44,078 nucleotides of DNA, taken from positions 1 through 44,078 of the forward strand of contig CAKSBP010000029.1 of the NCBI GenBank assembly GCA_934438135.1, in the 5' to 3' direction. Positions 1 to 9,184 of the stretch are shown piece by piece. A program made the position numbers and the translations under genes. The stretch is from an uncultured Clostridium sp. (GTDB taxonomy: Bacteria > Bacillota > Clostridia > Lachnospirales > Lachnospiraceae). Each line of letters opens with the position of its first letter. Position 1 is the first letter of the stretch. The notes beneath the pieces were generated by a model. It was not told the DNA's origin and did no database searches. It saw only the letters and a program-made list of their open reading frames with translations.

Positions 1-761
1 GTGGAAACTGTATTTACGCAGGAAATAAAAATACAAAATTATTGATTGATGCCGGTATCAGCTGTAAGCGGATTGAAAAAGGGCTTTTTGATATTGATGT
101 GAATCCTGAAACATTAGACGGGATTCTGGTTACACACGAACATTCAGATCATGTCCAGGGAATTGGAGTAATGGCGAGACGTTATAAAGTTCCAGTATTT
201 GCAACAGCAGAGACATTTAGTGCGATGAACCGTATGAAGAGCTTAGGGAAAATAGATCCTGCCTTGTTTCATATTGTGGAACCAGAGGTTTCGTTTTTTG
301 TAAACGATGTAAAGGTGAATCCGTTTTCTATTCCACATGATGCTGCAAATCCAGTAGCTTATACACTGGAGTCAGATGGTCACAAGCTTGGGGTTGCTAC
401 CGATCTTGGAAATTATAATGATGCGATTATTTCACATTTAAAGGATTCTGAGATTTTGCTGCTGGAAGCAAACCATGATATTAATATGCTTCAGGTAGGG
501 AAGTATCCTTATGTATTGAAGAGACGAATTTTAGGTGAACTTGGACATTTGTCTAATGATAACTGCGGACGTTTGATAAACCATCTGCTTCATCCAGGGT
601 TAAAGCAGATTTTTTTAGGACATTTAAGCAAGGAAAATAATTATCCGGATCTGGCATATGAAACCGTGAAATATGAACTTTCACAGAGTGACAGCCCGTT
701 CCGTGATGTATCCATAGAAGTAGCAGAGAGGGAACAGCCATCTATGTTATGCAGATGTTGA
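1..761 (+). CDS. yycJ: YycJ/WalJ-type metallo-beta-lactamase fold hydrolase (5' end missing)
   Basis: The gene enters from outside the window: the reading frame is open from base 3, giving GNCIYAGNKNTKLLIDAGIS, the family's usual N-terminal strand after an SSSSGN-type start, so only a few residues are missing. The TTG at 42 is internal and not the start. The metal-binding motif THEHSDH (THxHxDH type) follows, then HDAANPVAYT, LEANHD and a GHLS segment near the C-terminus, matching YycJ proteins in order and length (about 250-265 residues). In Bacillus the homologue belongs to the walRK (yycFG) cluster and is linked to DNA repair and cell-division coordination; walRK may lie upstream but cannot be seen here. 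Family assignment is firm; the role is by homology. Confidence 0.88.
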   Translation, partial: GNCIYAGNKNTKLLIDAGISCKRIEKGLFDIDVNPETLDGILVTHEHSDHVQGIGVMARRYKVPVFATAETFSAMNRMKSLGKIDPALFHIVEPEVSFFVNDVKVNPFSIPHDAANPVAYTLESDGHKLGVATDLGNYNDAIISHLKDSEILLLEANHDINMLQVGKYPYVLKRRILGELGHLSNDNCGRLINHLLHPGLKQIFLGHLSKENNYPDLAYETVKYELSQSDSPFRDVSIEVAEREQPSMLCRC

Positions 762-850
762 CATACTGCCTGGCGTTCTGAACTTTAGAACTGGCTTACC
801 GCTTATTTCCGGGTAGTTTTATGTAGATAAAAAATCAGGAGGGTTTCATT

Positions 851-1123
851 ATGAAGAAGACAGTAATAACAGTAGTAGGGAAAGACAGTGTTGGCATTAT
901 CGCAAAGGTATGTACGTATCTCGCAAATAATAATGTGAATATTCTGGATATTTCACAGACGATTGTACAGGGATTTTTTAATATGATGATGATTGCAGAT
1001 ACGAATGAGGCATCAAAAGATTTCACTGCGTTGTCTGAGGAACTGGAGCAAATCGGACAGGAAATGAACTGCATTATTAAACTTCAGCATGAGGAAATTT
1101 TTAATAAAATGCATAGAATCTAA
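851..1123 (+). CDS. ACT domain protein (UPF0237 family)
   Basis: A 90-residue protein made of a single ACT domain with some C-terminal extension. It opens with MKKTVITVVGKDSVGIIAKV, the strand-turn-helix signature of ligand-binding ACT domains (GxDxxGIIA), followed by NVNILDISQTIVQGFFNMMM. AGGAGG lies just upstream of the ATG. It sits 30 bp before the UPF0210 gene, a pairing conserved across Firmicutes. Family members are thought to sense a small molecule, probably an amino acid, and may regulate the neighbouring protein. The ligand is unknown. Confidence 0.85.
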   Translation: MKKTVITVVGKDSVGIIAKVCTYLANNNVNILDISQTIVQGFFNMMMIADTNEASKDFTALSEELEQIGQEMNCIIKLQHEEIFNKMHRI

Positions 1124-1153
1124 TGGCTGGCAAAAGGAAGGATGTAGTAGGTA

Positions 1154-2509
1154 ATGATTAATATACATGAAGTAATTGAAACCAATAGCATGATAGAACA
1201 GATGAATCTTGATGTTAGAACGATTACACTTGGAATCAGCCTGTTAGATTGTGCAGATGATAATCTGGAACGATTAAACGAGAAAATCTATAACAAAATT
1301 ACTACAGTAGGAAAAGACCTGGTAAAGACAGGAAATGAAATTGAGAGAGATTATGGAATTCCGATTGTAAATAAGAGAATTTCGGTTACTCCAATTTCTC
1401 TGGTAGGTGCTGCAGCATGTAAAAAACCAGAAGATTATGTGACGATTGCAGAAACATTGGACCGTGCGGCAAAAACAGTAGGAGTTAACTTTATCGGTGG
1501 TTTTTCTGCCCTTGTATCTAAAGGAATGACAAAGAGCGATGAACTGTTAATCCGTAGTATTCCTCAGGCAATGAAAAAATCGGACAGAGTGTGCAGTTCC
1601 ATTAATGTTGGTTCCACCAAAACAGGAATTGACATGGATGCAGTTAAGCTATTAGGAAATATTGTACTGGAAACGTCCAAGGAAACCGATTCCCAAGGAT
1701 GTGCCAAACTGGTTATTTTCTGTAATGCACCAGATGATAATCCGTTTATGGCAGGTGCCTTTCATGGTGTAACAGAAGGAGATGCTATTATTAATGTTGG
1801 TGTCAGTGGACCAGGTGTTGTAAAGAAAGCCTTAGAAGAAGTAAGGGGCAAGGATTTTGGAACACTTTGTGAAACAATTAAAAAGACGGCATTTAAGATT
1901 ACAAGAGTTGGGCAGTTAGTTGCACAGGAAGCATCCAAAAGACTTGGTATTCCATTTGGAATTATCGATCTTTCACTGGCTCCGACTCCTGCAATTGGCG
2001 ATAGTATTGCTGAGATTTTCCAGGAAATGGGTTTGGAGCATGCTGGTGCACCAGGAACGACGGCAGCACTTGCATTATTAAATGATCAGGTTAAGAAGGG
2101 TGGAATCATGGCTTCTTCTTATGTTGGTGGTTTAAGTGGTGCATTTATTCCAGTCAGTGAAGATCAGGGCATGATAGATGCAGTTCAGGCAGGAGCACTT
2201 TGTATTGAAAAGTTAGAGGCAATGACTTGTGTATGTTCTGTAGGACTTGATATGATTGCTATTCCTGGAGATACAAAACCATCCTCTATTTCTGGTATGA
2301 TTGCAGATGAAATGGCAATTGGTATGATTAATCAGAAAACAACAGCAGTACGTATTATTCCGGTTATTGGAAAACAGGTTGGGGAAATGGTTGAATTTGG
2401 TGGTCTTCTAGGATATGCGCCAGTTATGAGGGTAAATGAATTTGCCTGTGATGATTTTGTGAATCGAGGCGGAAGAATACCGGCGCCAGTCCATAGTTTT
2501 AAAAATTAA
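1154..2509 (+). CDS. UPF0210 / DUF711 family protein (PFL-like fold)
   Basis: A 451-residue cytosolic protein of the UPF0210 family, described as having a pyruvate-formate-lyase-like barrel but no established reaction. Recognisable segments are GISLLDCADDN near the N-terminus, VNFIGGFSALVSKGMT, SINVGSTKTGIDMDAVKLLG, VGVSGPGVVKKAL and the Gly-rich C-terminal EFGGLLGYAPVM. Length is normal for the family. It follows the ACT gene closely and is probably co-transcribed with it, suggesting the ACT protein modulates it. No glycyl-radical motif is evident to me. Family is sure; function is not known. Confidence 0.88.
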   Translation: MINIHEVIETNSMIEQMNLDVRTITLGISLLDCADDNLERLNEKIYNKITTVGKDLVKTGNEIERDYGIPIVNKRISVTPISLVGAAACKKPEDYVTIAETLDRAAKTVGVNFIGGFSALVSKGMTKSDELLIRSIPQAMKKSDRVCSSINVGSTKTGIDMDAVKLLGNIVLETSKETDSQGCAKLVIFCNAPDDNPFMAGAFHGVTEGDAIINVGVSGPGVVKKALEEVRGKDFGTLCETIKKTAFKITRVGQLVAQEASKRLGIPFGIIDLSLAPTPAIGDSIAEIFQEMGLEHAGAPGTTAALALLNDQVKKGGIMASSYVGGLSGAFIPVSEDQGMIDAVQAGALCIEKLEAMTCVCSVGLDMIAIPGDTKPSSISGMIADEMAIGMINQKTTAVRIIPVIGKQVGEMVEFGGLLGYAPVMRVNEFACDDFVNRGGRIPAPVHSFKN

Positions 2510-2526
2510 ATTTCAGATAGAATGAG

Positions 2527-2556
2527 GGAGACTGTCTTTTTTTAGGCAGCCTTTTT
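2527..2556 (+). terminator. probable intrinsic terminator after the UPF0210 gene
   Basis: A CTGTC / GGCAG stem (one G-T pair) with a T-rich loop is followed by CTTTTTC. It lies between the UPF0210 stop and the pepD promoter region. The stem is short, so the call is moderate. Confidence 0.5.
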
Positions 2557-2682
2557 CATTTGAAGTAAGAGATATACTGAAATTCCAGTAATTAACACAA
2601 ACATAGAAACTGCTGTGGCTGAATAAGATAGCACAGTTTCAATATACTACAAATATAAGAGAATATGAATGGAGGAATAAAG

Positions 2683-4140
2683 ATGGTACTAGAAAAAATA
2701 GATTATAAGAAAGTCTTTTATTATTTTGAGGAAATTTCAAATATTCCAAGAGGTTCTAAAAATAATCAGGCAATCAGTGATTACCTGTATGCATTTGGAA
2801 AAGAAAAAGGATTAGAATGCTATCAAGATGAAGCATTAAACGTTATTCTTATTAAAGAAGCAACACCGGGGTATGAAAATGTGCCGGCGGTGATTTTACA
2901 GGGGCATATGGATATGGTTTGTGAAAAAAACAGTGATACGGAGCATGATTTTATGACAGAAGGTTTAAAGCTTCGTATGGATGGTGATTATATTTATGCT
3001 GAAGGTACAACATTAGGTGGAGATGATGGTATTGCACTTGCCTTTGGACTGGCTATGCTTTCTGATGAAAGCTTGATTCATCCTCGTTTGGAAATGATTT
3101 TTACAACAGATGAAGAGATCGGTATGGATGGTGCCATGGCACTGGATACAGGTAAATTGAATGCAAAATATATGATTAATGTAGATTCTGAAGAAGAAGG
3201 AAAAATTTTAGTTGGTTGTGCTGGTGGTATGACATCTACTATGAAGCTTCCTTTAGTAAGAGAAGATGCGGAAGGCGTAAAAATTAAAATTGCAGTTAAA
3301 GGCTTATTAGGTGGACATTCCGGAATGGAAATCACAAATAATAGAACCAACAGCAATCTGTTACTTGGAAGATTATTATTTGAATTATCCAGTCAGGCTT
3401 CTTTTAAAGTAACTTCCATGAATGGTGGATTAAAGGATAATGCCATTCCAAGAGAAAGCTTTGCAGAAATTTTAGTTTCTCAGGCTGATACAGATGAAGT
3501 ATTGAATAAAATCAATGTTTTTTATGAAAACTATAAAAGAGAACTGGCAGCAAGTGAACCAGATTTTGAACTTCAAACAGAAGTTTCTGGTACTATTGTT
3601 ACAGAAAAAATTCTGACACATGAGACACTGGAAAAAATTCTGACAGTGCTTTTATTTACACCAAATGGAATTCAGGTAATGAGCAGCGATATTGCAGGGC
3701 TTCCAGAAAGTTCTTTAAATCTTGGAATTTTCCAGATGTCAGAGTCAGAAGCAGTATTTTCTTATTCTGTCAGAAGTTCTATTTCTACCTATAAAGTATT
3801 TTTAGGAAATAAACTGGAAAAATTTATTTCCCTTCTTGGCGGAACTTACGAAGTACATGGTGAATACCCGGCATGGGAATTAAAGAAAGAATCTGAACTA
3901 ACGAGAATCTGTAAAAAAGTTTATGTGGAACAGTATAAGAAAGAACCAGAAATTGAAGTAATTCATGCGGGATTAGAGTGTGGAATTCTTTCTGATAAGA
4001 TGGAAGGATTGGATATTGTTTCTATTGGACCAGATATTCTGGATATTCATACACCATGTGAAAAAATGTCCATTTCTTCAGTAATTCGTGTTTACAATTA
4101 TGTAACAGGTGTTATTGAGGAAATCTGTAAAATGAAATAA
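2683..4140 (+). CDS. pepD: Aminoacyl-histidine dipeptidase PepD (M20C)
   Basis: A cytosolic zinc dipeptidase releasing amino acids from Xaa-His and other dipeptides. From the chosen start the protein has 485 residues. The M20 metal and catalytic residues are visible: H75 and D77 in QGHMDMVC, D114 in LGGDDG, E144-E145 in TTDEEIG, D168 in INVDSEEEG and H456 in DIHTPCEKMS. The ATG at 2683 is preferred over the in-frame ATG at 2665 because GGAGG at 2671-2675 lies between them and would serve the later start. The gene stands alone behind a terminator, and LCP starts 20 bp downstream. Confidence 0.93.
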   Translation: MVLEKIDYKKVFYYFEEISNIPRGSKNNQAISDYLYAFGKEKGLECYQDEALNVILIKEATPGYENVPAVILQGHMDMVCEKNSDTEHDFMTEGLKLRMDGDYIYAEGTTLGGDDGIALAFGLAMLSDESLIHPRLEMIFTTDEEIGMDGAMALDTGKLNAKYMINVDSEEEGKILVGCAGGMTSTMKLPLVREDAEGVKIKIAVKGLLGGHSGMEITNNRTNSNLLLGRLLFELSSQASFKVTSMNGGLKDNAIPRESFAEILVSQADTDEVLNKINVFYENYKRELAASEPDFELQTEVSGTIVTEKILTHETLEKILTVLLFTPNGIQVMSSDIAGLPESSLNLGIFQMSESEAVFSYSVRSSISTYKVFLGNKLEKFISLLGGTYEVHGEYPAWELKKESELTRICKKVYVEQYKKEPEIEVIHAGLECGILSDKMEGLDIVSIGPDILDIHTPCEKMSISSVIRVYNYVTGVIEEICKMK

Positions 4141-4160
4141 AGAAGGTTTGTGGAAGGCAC

Positions 4161-5198
4161 ATGAAGAAGCGAACAAAAATTTTGCTTAGTACTGTTATAG
4201 TACTAGCGGTAATCACCGGGGGTGTGTTTCTATATTCGAATTATCTATTGAATAAAGTCCAGTATGAGAATGGAGACACAGGGGATGGAACGGAGTATTT
4301 CGAACAGGATGAAAATGCAGATAATCTGGAAGAAACCGATCCAAATGACATTGTTTGGAATGAACAGGCATTTAAACGCCATGAAAATGATGTTATCAAT
4401 ATCCTGCTTGTTGGAGAAGAAAAAATAGGAGACATTGTCCGGGGACGAACTGACAGCATTATGATTGCTACTATCAATGTGCCAGAAAAAGCTGTGAAGC
4501 TGACATCCATTATGCGGGATTTGTATGTACAGATTCCAGGATACAGCGATAATAAATTAAATGCAGCGTTTCATATAGGAGGCATGGAGCTTCTTATGGA
4601 AACGCTGGAATTAAATTTTGATTTACAGGTTGATGGTTATGTAAAAGTAGATTTCGATTCATTTGAGCAGGTAATTGATAAACTTGGTGGGGTGGAAATT
4701 ACTCTAAACCAGCGGGAAGCAGATTATCTGAATCGAACTAATTATATTTCCAAGCCATCTAATCGGCATGTAGTAGCTGGTACTCAGGTCATGAATGGGA
4801 ATCAGGCACTTGGATATGCCAGAATCCGCTATGTTTCTACTGGAACAGAAGCTAATGATTTCGGTCGTACCCAGAGACAGAGAAAACTATTAACTGCTAT
4901 TTTTGATAAATATAAATCAAAAAGCAGTCTGGAACTTTTAGCGATGCTCCCAGATTTGTTATCCATGGTAACGACGAATCTGACGAAAACTCAGATGATA
5001 GAGGATATGTATCTGGTACTTACTATTTCGCCAAATACCCTTGAAACAAGCCGTATTCCGGTGGATGAAAAATATCAGAGTGCCAGGGTAAGAGGAATGT
5101 CCGTGCTCATTATGGATACTCAGAGTGAAAATATTGCAGCACTGCATGAGTTTATTTTTGGAGATGTGAGTGAACAAATAAATACAAGCAAACCGTAG
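4161..5198 (+). CDS. LytR-CpsA-Psr (LCP) family protein
   Basis: A membrane-anchored extracellular protein of 345 residues. Residues about 7-28 form one transmembrane signal anchor, followed by an acidic linker and the LCP catalytic domain. Family signatures are RGRTDSIMIATI, SIMRDLYVQIPG, KLNAAFHIGG, VDGYVKVDFDSFEQVIDKLGGV and QALGYARIR...DFGRTQRQR, containing the Arg/Asp residues that bind the pyrophosphate of the lipid-linked substrate. Family members transfer secondary polymers such as teichoic acid or capsule onto peptidoglycan. It follows pepD by 20 bp and ends in a strong terminator. The exact polymer cannot be told. Confidence 0.9.
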   Translation: MKKRTKILLSTVIVLAVITGGVFLYSNYLLNKVQYENGDTGDGTEYFEQDENADNLEETDPNDIVWNEQAFKRHENDVINILLVGEEKIGDIVRGRTDSIMIATINVPEKAVKLTSIMRDLYVQIPGYSDNKLNAAFHIGGMELLMETLELNFDLQVDGYVKVDFDSFEQVIDKLGGVEITLNQREADYLNRTNYISKPSNRHVVAGTQVMNGNQALGYARIRYVSTGTEANDFGRTQRQRKLLTAIFDKYKSKSSLELLAMLPDLLSMVTTNLTKTQMIEDMYLVLTISPNTLETSRIPVDEKYQSARVRGMSVLIMDTQSENIAALHEFIFGDVSEQINTSKP

Positions 5199-5208
5199 GG
5201 TGAATGAG

Positions 5209-5252
5209 GACAGCCACTTAGAGCATGGAAATGCTTTTTATGGCTGTTTTTC
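5209..5252 (+). terminator. Intrinsic terminator after the LCP gene
   Basis: Outer stem ACAGCCA (5210-5216) pairs with TGGCTGT (5241-5247). Inside it GCAT/ATGC pairs across a GGAA loop, and the structure is followed by a run of T. Confidence 0.85.
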
Positions 5253-5320
5253 TATCTGTGGAGAGCTTTTGTTTTTGGAGAACATTATCGTTCTAACAAA
5301 GCTTTCATTATTCTTCCAGT

Positions 5321-5345
5321 CATATCTCATCATATCTCATCATAT
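5321..5345. repeat. 10-bp tandem repeat upstream of the M23 peptidase gene
   Basis: CATATCTCAT occurs twice in direct succession (5321-5330, 5331-5340), followed by a third CATAT. It lies about 45 bp upstream of the M23 peptidase start, in the short intergenic promoter region. The function is unknown: it could be a regulator site or slippage-prone DNA. Confidence 0.7.
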
Positions 5346-5386
5346 AAATAATATGTTGATATCCCATACCCGTTAGGAGCGCTGTC

Positions 5387-6220
5387 ATGAAGCTGAAAAA
5401 ATGGTTGAAAAATATAGTTATTTCATTCCTTCTAATACTGATTCCAGTCTGTATCTGTGTTCTCGAAACAGAACTGATTTATTTTTATCCAGCTGTTGCA
5501 GACACAGAAGGCTTTCGAAATTTTGTCCTGGATAATACCATGCTTTCCAAACTGACTGAGAAATACGAATGGGGAACTCAGGAATTTTATGATGTGCTTA
5601 CGGTTCATATGATTCAGACACAGATGAATCCCATGAAAAATAAGAAGAAAACAATTCCTATACGAATCGGCCCCCTGCGTCCTCTTTATAGCCGATACAA
5701 ATCCATGTATCAGACATTGCTTAATGATATACAATGTTTCCCTGTGGCAGAGGATATTTACGGAGGAGAGACTGTTAGTTTTGATAATTCCTGGGGAGGA
5801 AAACGGACCTATGGAGGAAAACGAAAACATGAAGGCTGTGATATTATGACAAGCAATAATGAAGCAGGATATTTTCCCATTGTCAGCATGACCGATGGGA
5901 TTATAGAGAAAAAAGGCTGGCTTCCTCTGGGAGGCTGGCGTCTTGGAGTGCGCAGTCCATCTGGCGGCTATTTTTACTATGCCCATTTAGATGAATACGC
6001 CAAAAATGTGGAAGAGGGAACCAATATAAAAGCAGGACAGCTGCTTGGCTATATGGGCGACAGCGGATATGGGATTCAAGGAACAACTGGAAAGTTTGAT
6101 GTACACCTTCACGTAGGAATTTATCTAATGGATAAAGGGAAAGAAAAGAGTGTAAATCCTTATTACATACTAAAGTTTTATGAAGAGAAAAAACGAAAAT
6201 TTTATAACAAAAGTGAATGA
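5387..6220 (+). CDS. M23 family metallopeptidase (LytM-like), membrane anchored
   Basis: A 277-residue protein with an N-terminal hydrophobic anchor (residues about 9-26) and a C-terminal M23 zinc endopeptidase domain. The ligands are H148 and D152 in KRKHEGCDI and H242 in VHLHVGI; H200 (YYAHLDEY) and H240 are the accompanying histidines. Such enzymes cut peptide cross-links in peptidoglycan. TAGGAG precedes the ATG. The roughly 120-residue N-terminal segment between anchor and catalytic domain resembles no domain I recognise. With the preceding LCP gene it forms a small cell-envelope neighbourhood, though a terminator separates them. Confidence 0.85.
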   Translation: MKLKKWLKNIVISFLLILIPVCICVLETELIYFYPAVADTEGFRNFVLDNTMLSKLTEKYEWGTQEFYDVLTVHMIQTQMNPMKNKKKTIPIRIGPLRPLYSRYKSMYQTLLNDIQCFPVAEDIYGGETVSFDNSWGGKRTYGGKRKHEGCDIMTSNNEAGYFPIVSMTDGIIEKKGWLPLGGWRLGVRSPSGGYFYYAHLDEYAKNVEEGTNIKAGQLLGYMGDSGYGIQGTTGKFDVHLHVGIYLMDKGKEKSVNPYYILKFYEEKKRKFYNKSE

Positions 6221-6267
6221 ATTATGATATAATAAGCAAGTATGCTTAAAAGTGAGGAGAGGTTATT

Positions 6268-7071
6268 ATGGAAATACTATTATGGAGGGAAATTTTAGAT
6301 CCCTACGTACTTGCGGTAGATGAATTGACTGTAAAATTTAACCATATCATTAATGAATATAGAAACACAGGAATCTACTCTCCAATTGAGCAGGTAAATG
6401 GACGTGTGAAGACGATTTCCAGTATTCTGGAAAAAGCCCAGAAGAAGGAAATACCAATCGAAGAAATTGAGGATAGAATTGATGATATAGCTGGTGTTCG
6501 AATTATCTGCCAGTTTGTTGAAGATATAGATAAAGTAGTTGAAATCATTAAAAAACGCAATGATATGGAAGTAAAAAGCGAGAAAGACTATATAAAACAC
6601 AGGAAAGAGAGCGGTTACCGGAGTTATCATTTAATTATCTGGTATACCGTGCAGACCATGCATGGACCAAAGCGGCTGAAAGCAGAAATTCAGATCCGAA
6701 CGCTTGCCATGAACTTCTGGGCAACCATTGAGCATTCTTTACAGTATAAATATAAAGAAAACATGCCGCCTCATATTAGAGAACGGCTGTCCAATGCAGC
6801 AGAGGCTATTGTTGTGCTGGATCAGGAAATGTCCAGCGTCCGTGGGGAAATTATGGATGCACAGAATTCTTTCCGTATCAAAGCAAATATCGTAGCAGAT
6901 ATTCTTACGAATATTCAGAATCTGTACCGTGTTGCTAACAAAAGAGAAGTTGTGAAAATTCAGACAGAATTTTTTAAGATTTATGAGGAAGGCGACTTAG
7001 AACAGCTGGAACGATTTAATAAAGAGCTGGATATTATTTCGGAAGGGTACAGAGCACAAAGCTTAAAGTAG
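6268..7071 (+). CDS. Small alarmone synthetase (RelQ/RelP-type GTP pyrophosphokinase)
   Basis: Makes (p)ppGpp by transferring pyrophosphate from ATP to GDP/GTP. The protein has 267 residues and only the RelA/SpoT synthetase domain, with no HD hydrolase or TGS/ACT region. Key motifs are IEDRIDDIAGVRIIC, HRKESGYRSYHLI (substrate-binding loop), AEIQIRTLAMNFWATIEHSL and a C-terminal helix of the kind that builds RelQ tetramers. GAGGAGAGG lies upstream of the ATG. A TATAAT at 6228-6233 and a small AAGCA/TGCTT hairpin at about 6234-6247 suggest its own promoter. Family is sure; RelQ versus RelP cannot be separated by eye. Confidence 0.9.
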   Translation: MEILLWREILDPYVLAVDELTVKFNHIINEYRNTGIYSPIEQVNGRVKTISSILEKAQKKEIPIEEIEDRIDDIAGVRIICQFVEDIDKVVEIIKKRNDMEVKSEKDYIKHRKESGYRSYHLIIWYTVQTMHGPKRLKAEIQIRTLAMNFWATIEHSLQYKYKENMPPHIRERLSNAAEAIVVLDQEMSSVRGEIMDAQNSFRIKANIVADILTNIQNLYRVANKREVVKIQTEFFKIYEEGDLEQLERFNKELDIISEGYRAQSLK

Positions 7072-7088
7072 AGAAAGGAAGACATACT

Positions 7089-8450
7089 TTGAATTTACCA
7101 CAGAATTATCTTGAACGAATGAAAACATTATTAAAGGACGAGTATACAGCGTATGAAGACAGCTTTTCACAGACACCGTATGCGGGGATGCGTGTCAATA
7201 CATTAAAGCTGACTCCAGAACAGTTTGAAGAAATAAGTCCATTTGAAATAAAGCCGGTGCCATGGACGAAAAATGGTTTTTATTATGAGAAAAAAATGCA
7301 GCCAGGAAAACATCCTTATTATTTTGCAGGACTTTATTATATTCAGGAACCAAGTGCTATGACTCCGGCATCTTTATTGCCAGTGGAACCTGGTGATCAT
7401 GTATTGGATGTGTGTGCAGCTCCAGGTGGAAAAACCACGGAGCTTGCAGCAAAATTGAAAGGACAGGGTGTGCTGGTTACCAATGATATCAGTAGTTCCA
7501 GAGCAAAAGCACTGTTAAAAAATATTGAAGTATTTGGTGTCAGTAACAGTGTTGTATTAAGCGAAGTACCAGACCATTTGTGTGATTATTTTGGCGGATA
7601 TTTTGATAAAATCTTAATCGATGCCCCATGTTCCGGAGAAGGAATGTTTCGAAAGGATCCTTCTATTATTAAGAGCTGGGAGAAACAAGGACCAGAATTT
7701 TTCCATAAAATTCAAAAATCTATTTTAGATGCGGCAGTGAAGCTGTTAAAACCAGGTGGAACTATGCTTTACTCTACCTGTACCTTTTCTCCTTTAGAGA
7801 ATGAAGGAAGCATTCAGTATCTGTTAGATAATTATAAAGAATTTGAAGTTATGGAAGTAGATGCTTACGAAGGATTTTCCCATGGACGTCCAGAGTGGAT
7901 TGAAAATGGGGATGAGCAGCTCAAACATACTTTCCGTATATGGCCGCATAAAATTAATGGAGAAGGACATTTCGTTGCACTGCTTCATAAGAAGGGTGAG
8001 TATACAGCGAATCCAAAACCATCTGCGAAGCTTCCAAAGATTCCAAAGGGAATGGAAGAGTTTATGGCAGATATTAAATTAGATTTAACGGATCGCCATT
8101 TTGAAGAATATGGAGAAAGAGTATACCTAGTGCCAAACGCAATTCCTGACTTAAAAGGACTTCGTATTTTAAGAAATGGACTGTTAATGGGGGAAAAGAA
8201 AAAAAATCGTTTTGAACCAAGCCAGGCACTTGCCATGTGTTTAAGCAAAGACGCGTATGCCCATACTTTGAACTTTACAAGCGATTCCTTGGATTTACGG
8301 AAGTATTTAAAAGGGGAAACCATTGATATAGAAGACGAAAAATTAAAAGGCTGGCAGCTTGTCCTAGTGGATGGATATCCGGTAGGATGGGGGAAAGCAG
8401 GAGGCGGACGCCTTAAAAATAAATATCTTCCAGGCTGGAGGCTGTTCTAA
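7089..8450 (+). CDS. RsmF/NOL1-NOP2-Sun family rRNA m5C methyltransferase
   Basis: A 453-residue S-adenosylmethionine-dependent RNA cytosine-C5 methyltransferase. The SAM loop is VCAAPGGKT (residues 108-116). Both family cysteines are present, C181 in DAPCSGEGMFRKD and C231 in YSTCTFSPLENEG. The C-terminal third (NGLLMGEKKKNRFEPSQALA through VDGYPVGWGKA) matches the RsmF-type tail that binds rRNA. The start is a TTG at 7089 behind AAAGGAAG; MNLPQNYLERMK fits the family N-terminus and no ATG fits as well. The rsuA-like gene starts 3 bp after the stop, so they are probably co-transcribed. Confidence 0.9.
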   Translation: MNLPQNYLERMKTLLKDEYTAYEDSFSQTPYAGMRVNTLKLTPEQFEEISPFEIKPVPWTKNGFYYEKKMQPGKHPYYFAGLYYIQEPSAMTPASLLPVEPGDHVLDVCAAPGGKTTELAAKLKGQGVLVTNDISSSRAKALLKNIEVFGVSNSVVLSEVPDHLCDYFGGYFDKILIDAPCSGEGMFRKDPSIIKSWEKQGPEFFHKIQKSILDAAVKLLKPGGTMLYSTCTFSPLENEGSIQYLLDNYKEFEVMEVDAYEGFSHGRPEWIENGDEQLKHTFRIWPHKINGEGHFVALLHKKGEYTANPKPSAKLPKIPKGMEEFMADIKLDLTDRHFEEYGERVYLVPNAIPDLKGLRILRNGLLMGEKKKNRFEPSQALAMCLSKDAYAHTLNFTSDSLDLRKYLKGETIDIEDEKLKGWQLVLVDGYPVGWGKAGGGRLKNKYLPGWRLF

Positions 8451-8452
8451 AT

Positions 8453-9175
8453 ATGACAATGCTCAGACTGGATAAATATCTTGCCGATATGGGGGTAGGA
8501 ACCCGTTCGGAAGTAAAGAAAATGATTCGAAGCGGTCAGGTTTTTCTGAACGGAGAAGCAGTAAAAAAGCCGGAAACGAAAGTGGATACGGAACAGGATG
8601 AAGTAGAAGCAGATGGACAGACGGTTGGTTATGCCACAGTGGAATACATTATGCTGAATAAACCACAGGGCGTTGTTTCTGCAACACAGGATAAGCGTGA
8701 TAAGACGGTACTTGATTTAATTGAGGATAACATGCGGAAGGATTTGTTTCCGGTAGGAAGACTGGATAAAGATACCGAAGGCTTGTTAATCCTTACGAAT
8801 GATGGTAAAATGGCGCATGAACTTCTGTCTCCCAAAAAGCACATTGACAAAACCTATTTTGTAATCGTGGAGGGAATGGTGACGGAAGAAGATGTAAAGC
8901 TGTTTAGACAGGGATTCCATGTGGATGCGGAACTGGATGCGAAACCATCTGTTCTGGAAATTTTGGAGAGTAGTGAGTTTTCAAAGGTCAATCTTACGAT
9001 TACAGAAGGAAAATTCCATCAGGTAAAACGAATGTTTCAGGCGGTTGAAAAGCCGGTTCGTTTCCTGAAACGAATCCGTATGGGGGCACTCTGTCTGGAT
9101 GAAAGATTAAAACCTGGTGAGTATAGAATGCTCACAGAGGAAGAAATAGATTTGTTAAAAAAAGGGAAGGCTTAG
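8453..9175 (+). CDS. RsuA/RluB/RluE-type pseudouridine synthase
   Basis: A 240-residue enzyme converting a uridine in rRNA to pseudouridine. An N-terminal S4 RNA-binding domain (LRLDKYLADMGVGTRSEVKK) is followed by the catalytic domain with VGRLDKDTEGLLILTNDG, where D105 is the nucleophile. GGAGG at 8437-8441 lies inside the end of the previous gene; the ATG at 8453 is preferred over the one two codons later on spacing, but either is possible. RsuA, RluB and RluE cannot be told apart by eye. It is followed closely by a HAD phosphatase. Confidence 0.9.
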   Translation: MTMLRLDKYLADMGVGTRSEVKKMIRSGQVFLNGEAVKKPETKVDTEQDEVEADGQTVGYATVEYIMLNKPQGVVSATQDKRDKTVLDLIEDNMRKDLFPVGRLDKDTEGLLILTNDGKMAHELLSPKKHIDKTYFVIVEGMVTEEDVKLFRQGFHVDAELDAKPSVLEILESSEFSKVNLTITEGKFHQVKRMFQAVEKPVRFLKRIRMGALCLDERLKPGEYRMLTEEEIDLLKKGKA

Positions 9176-9184
9176 GAGGAACAC

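Noticed and set aside
762..850. Possible terminator or riboswitch between the YycJ gene and the ACT gene
   Set aside because: Only a GTTCT/AGAAC stem is visible and no T-run or conserved aptamer pattern follows it.
2606..2640. GAAACTG/CAGTTTC inverted repeat upstream of pepD
   Set aside because: The arms are 7 bp with a 21-nt gap in AT-rich DNA; not enough to call an operator.
5432..5986. 184-residue minus-strand ORF opposite the M23 gene
   Set aside because: It lies wholly antisense to a well-supported peptidase, has no recognisable motif, and its composition reflects the opposite strand.
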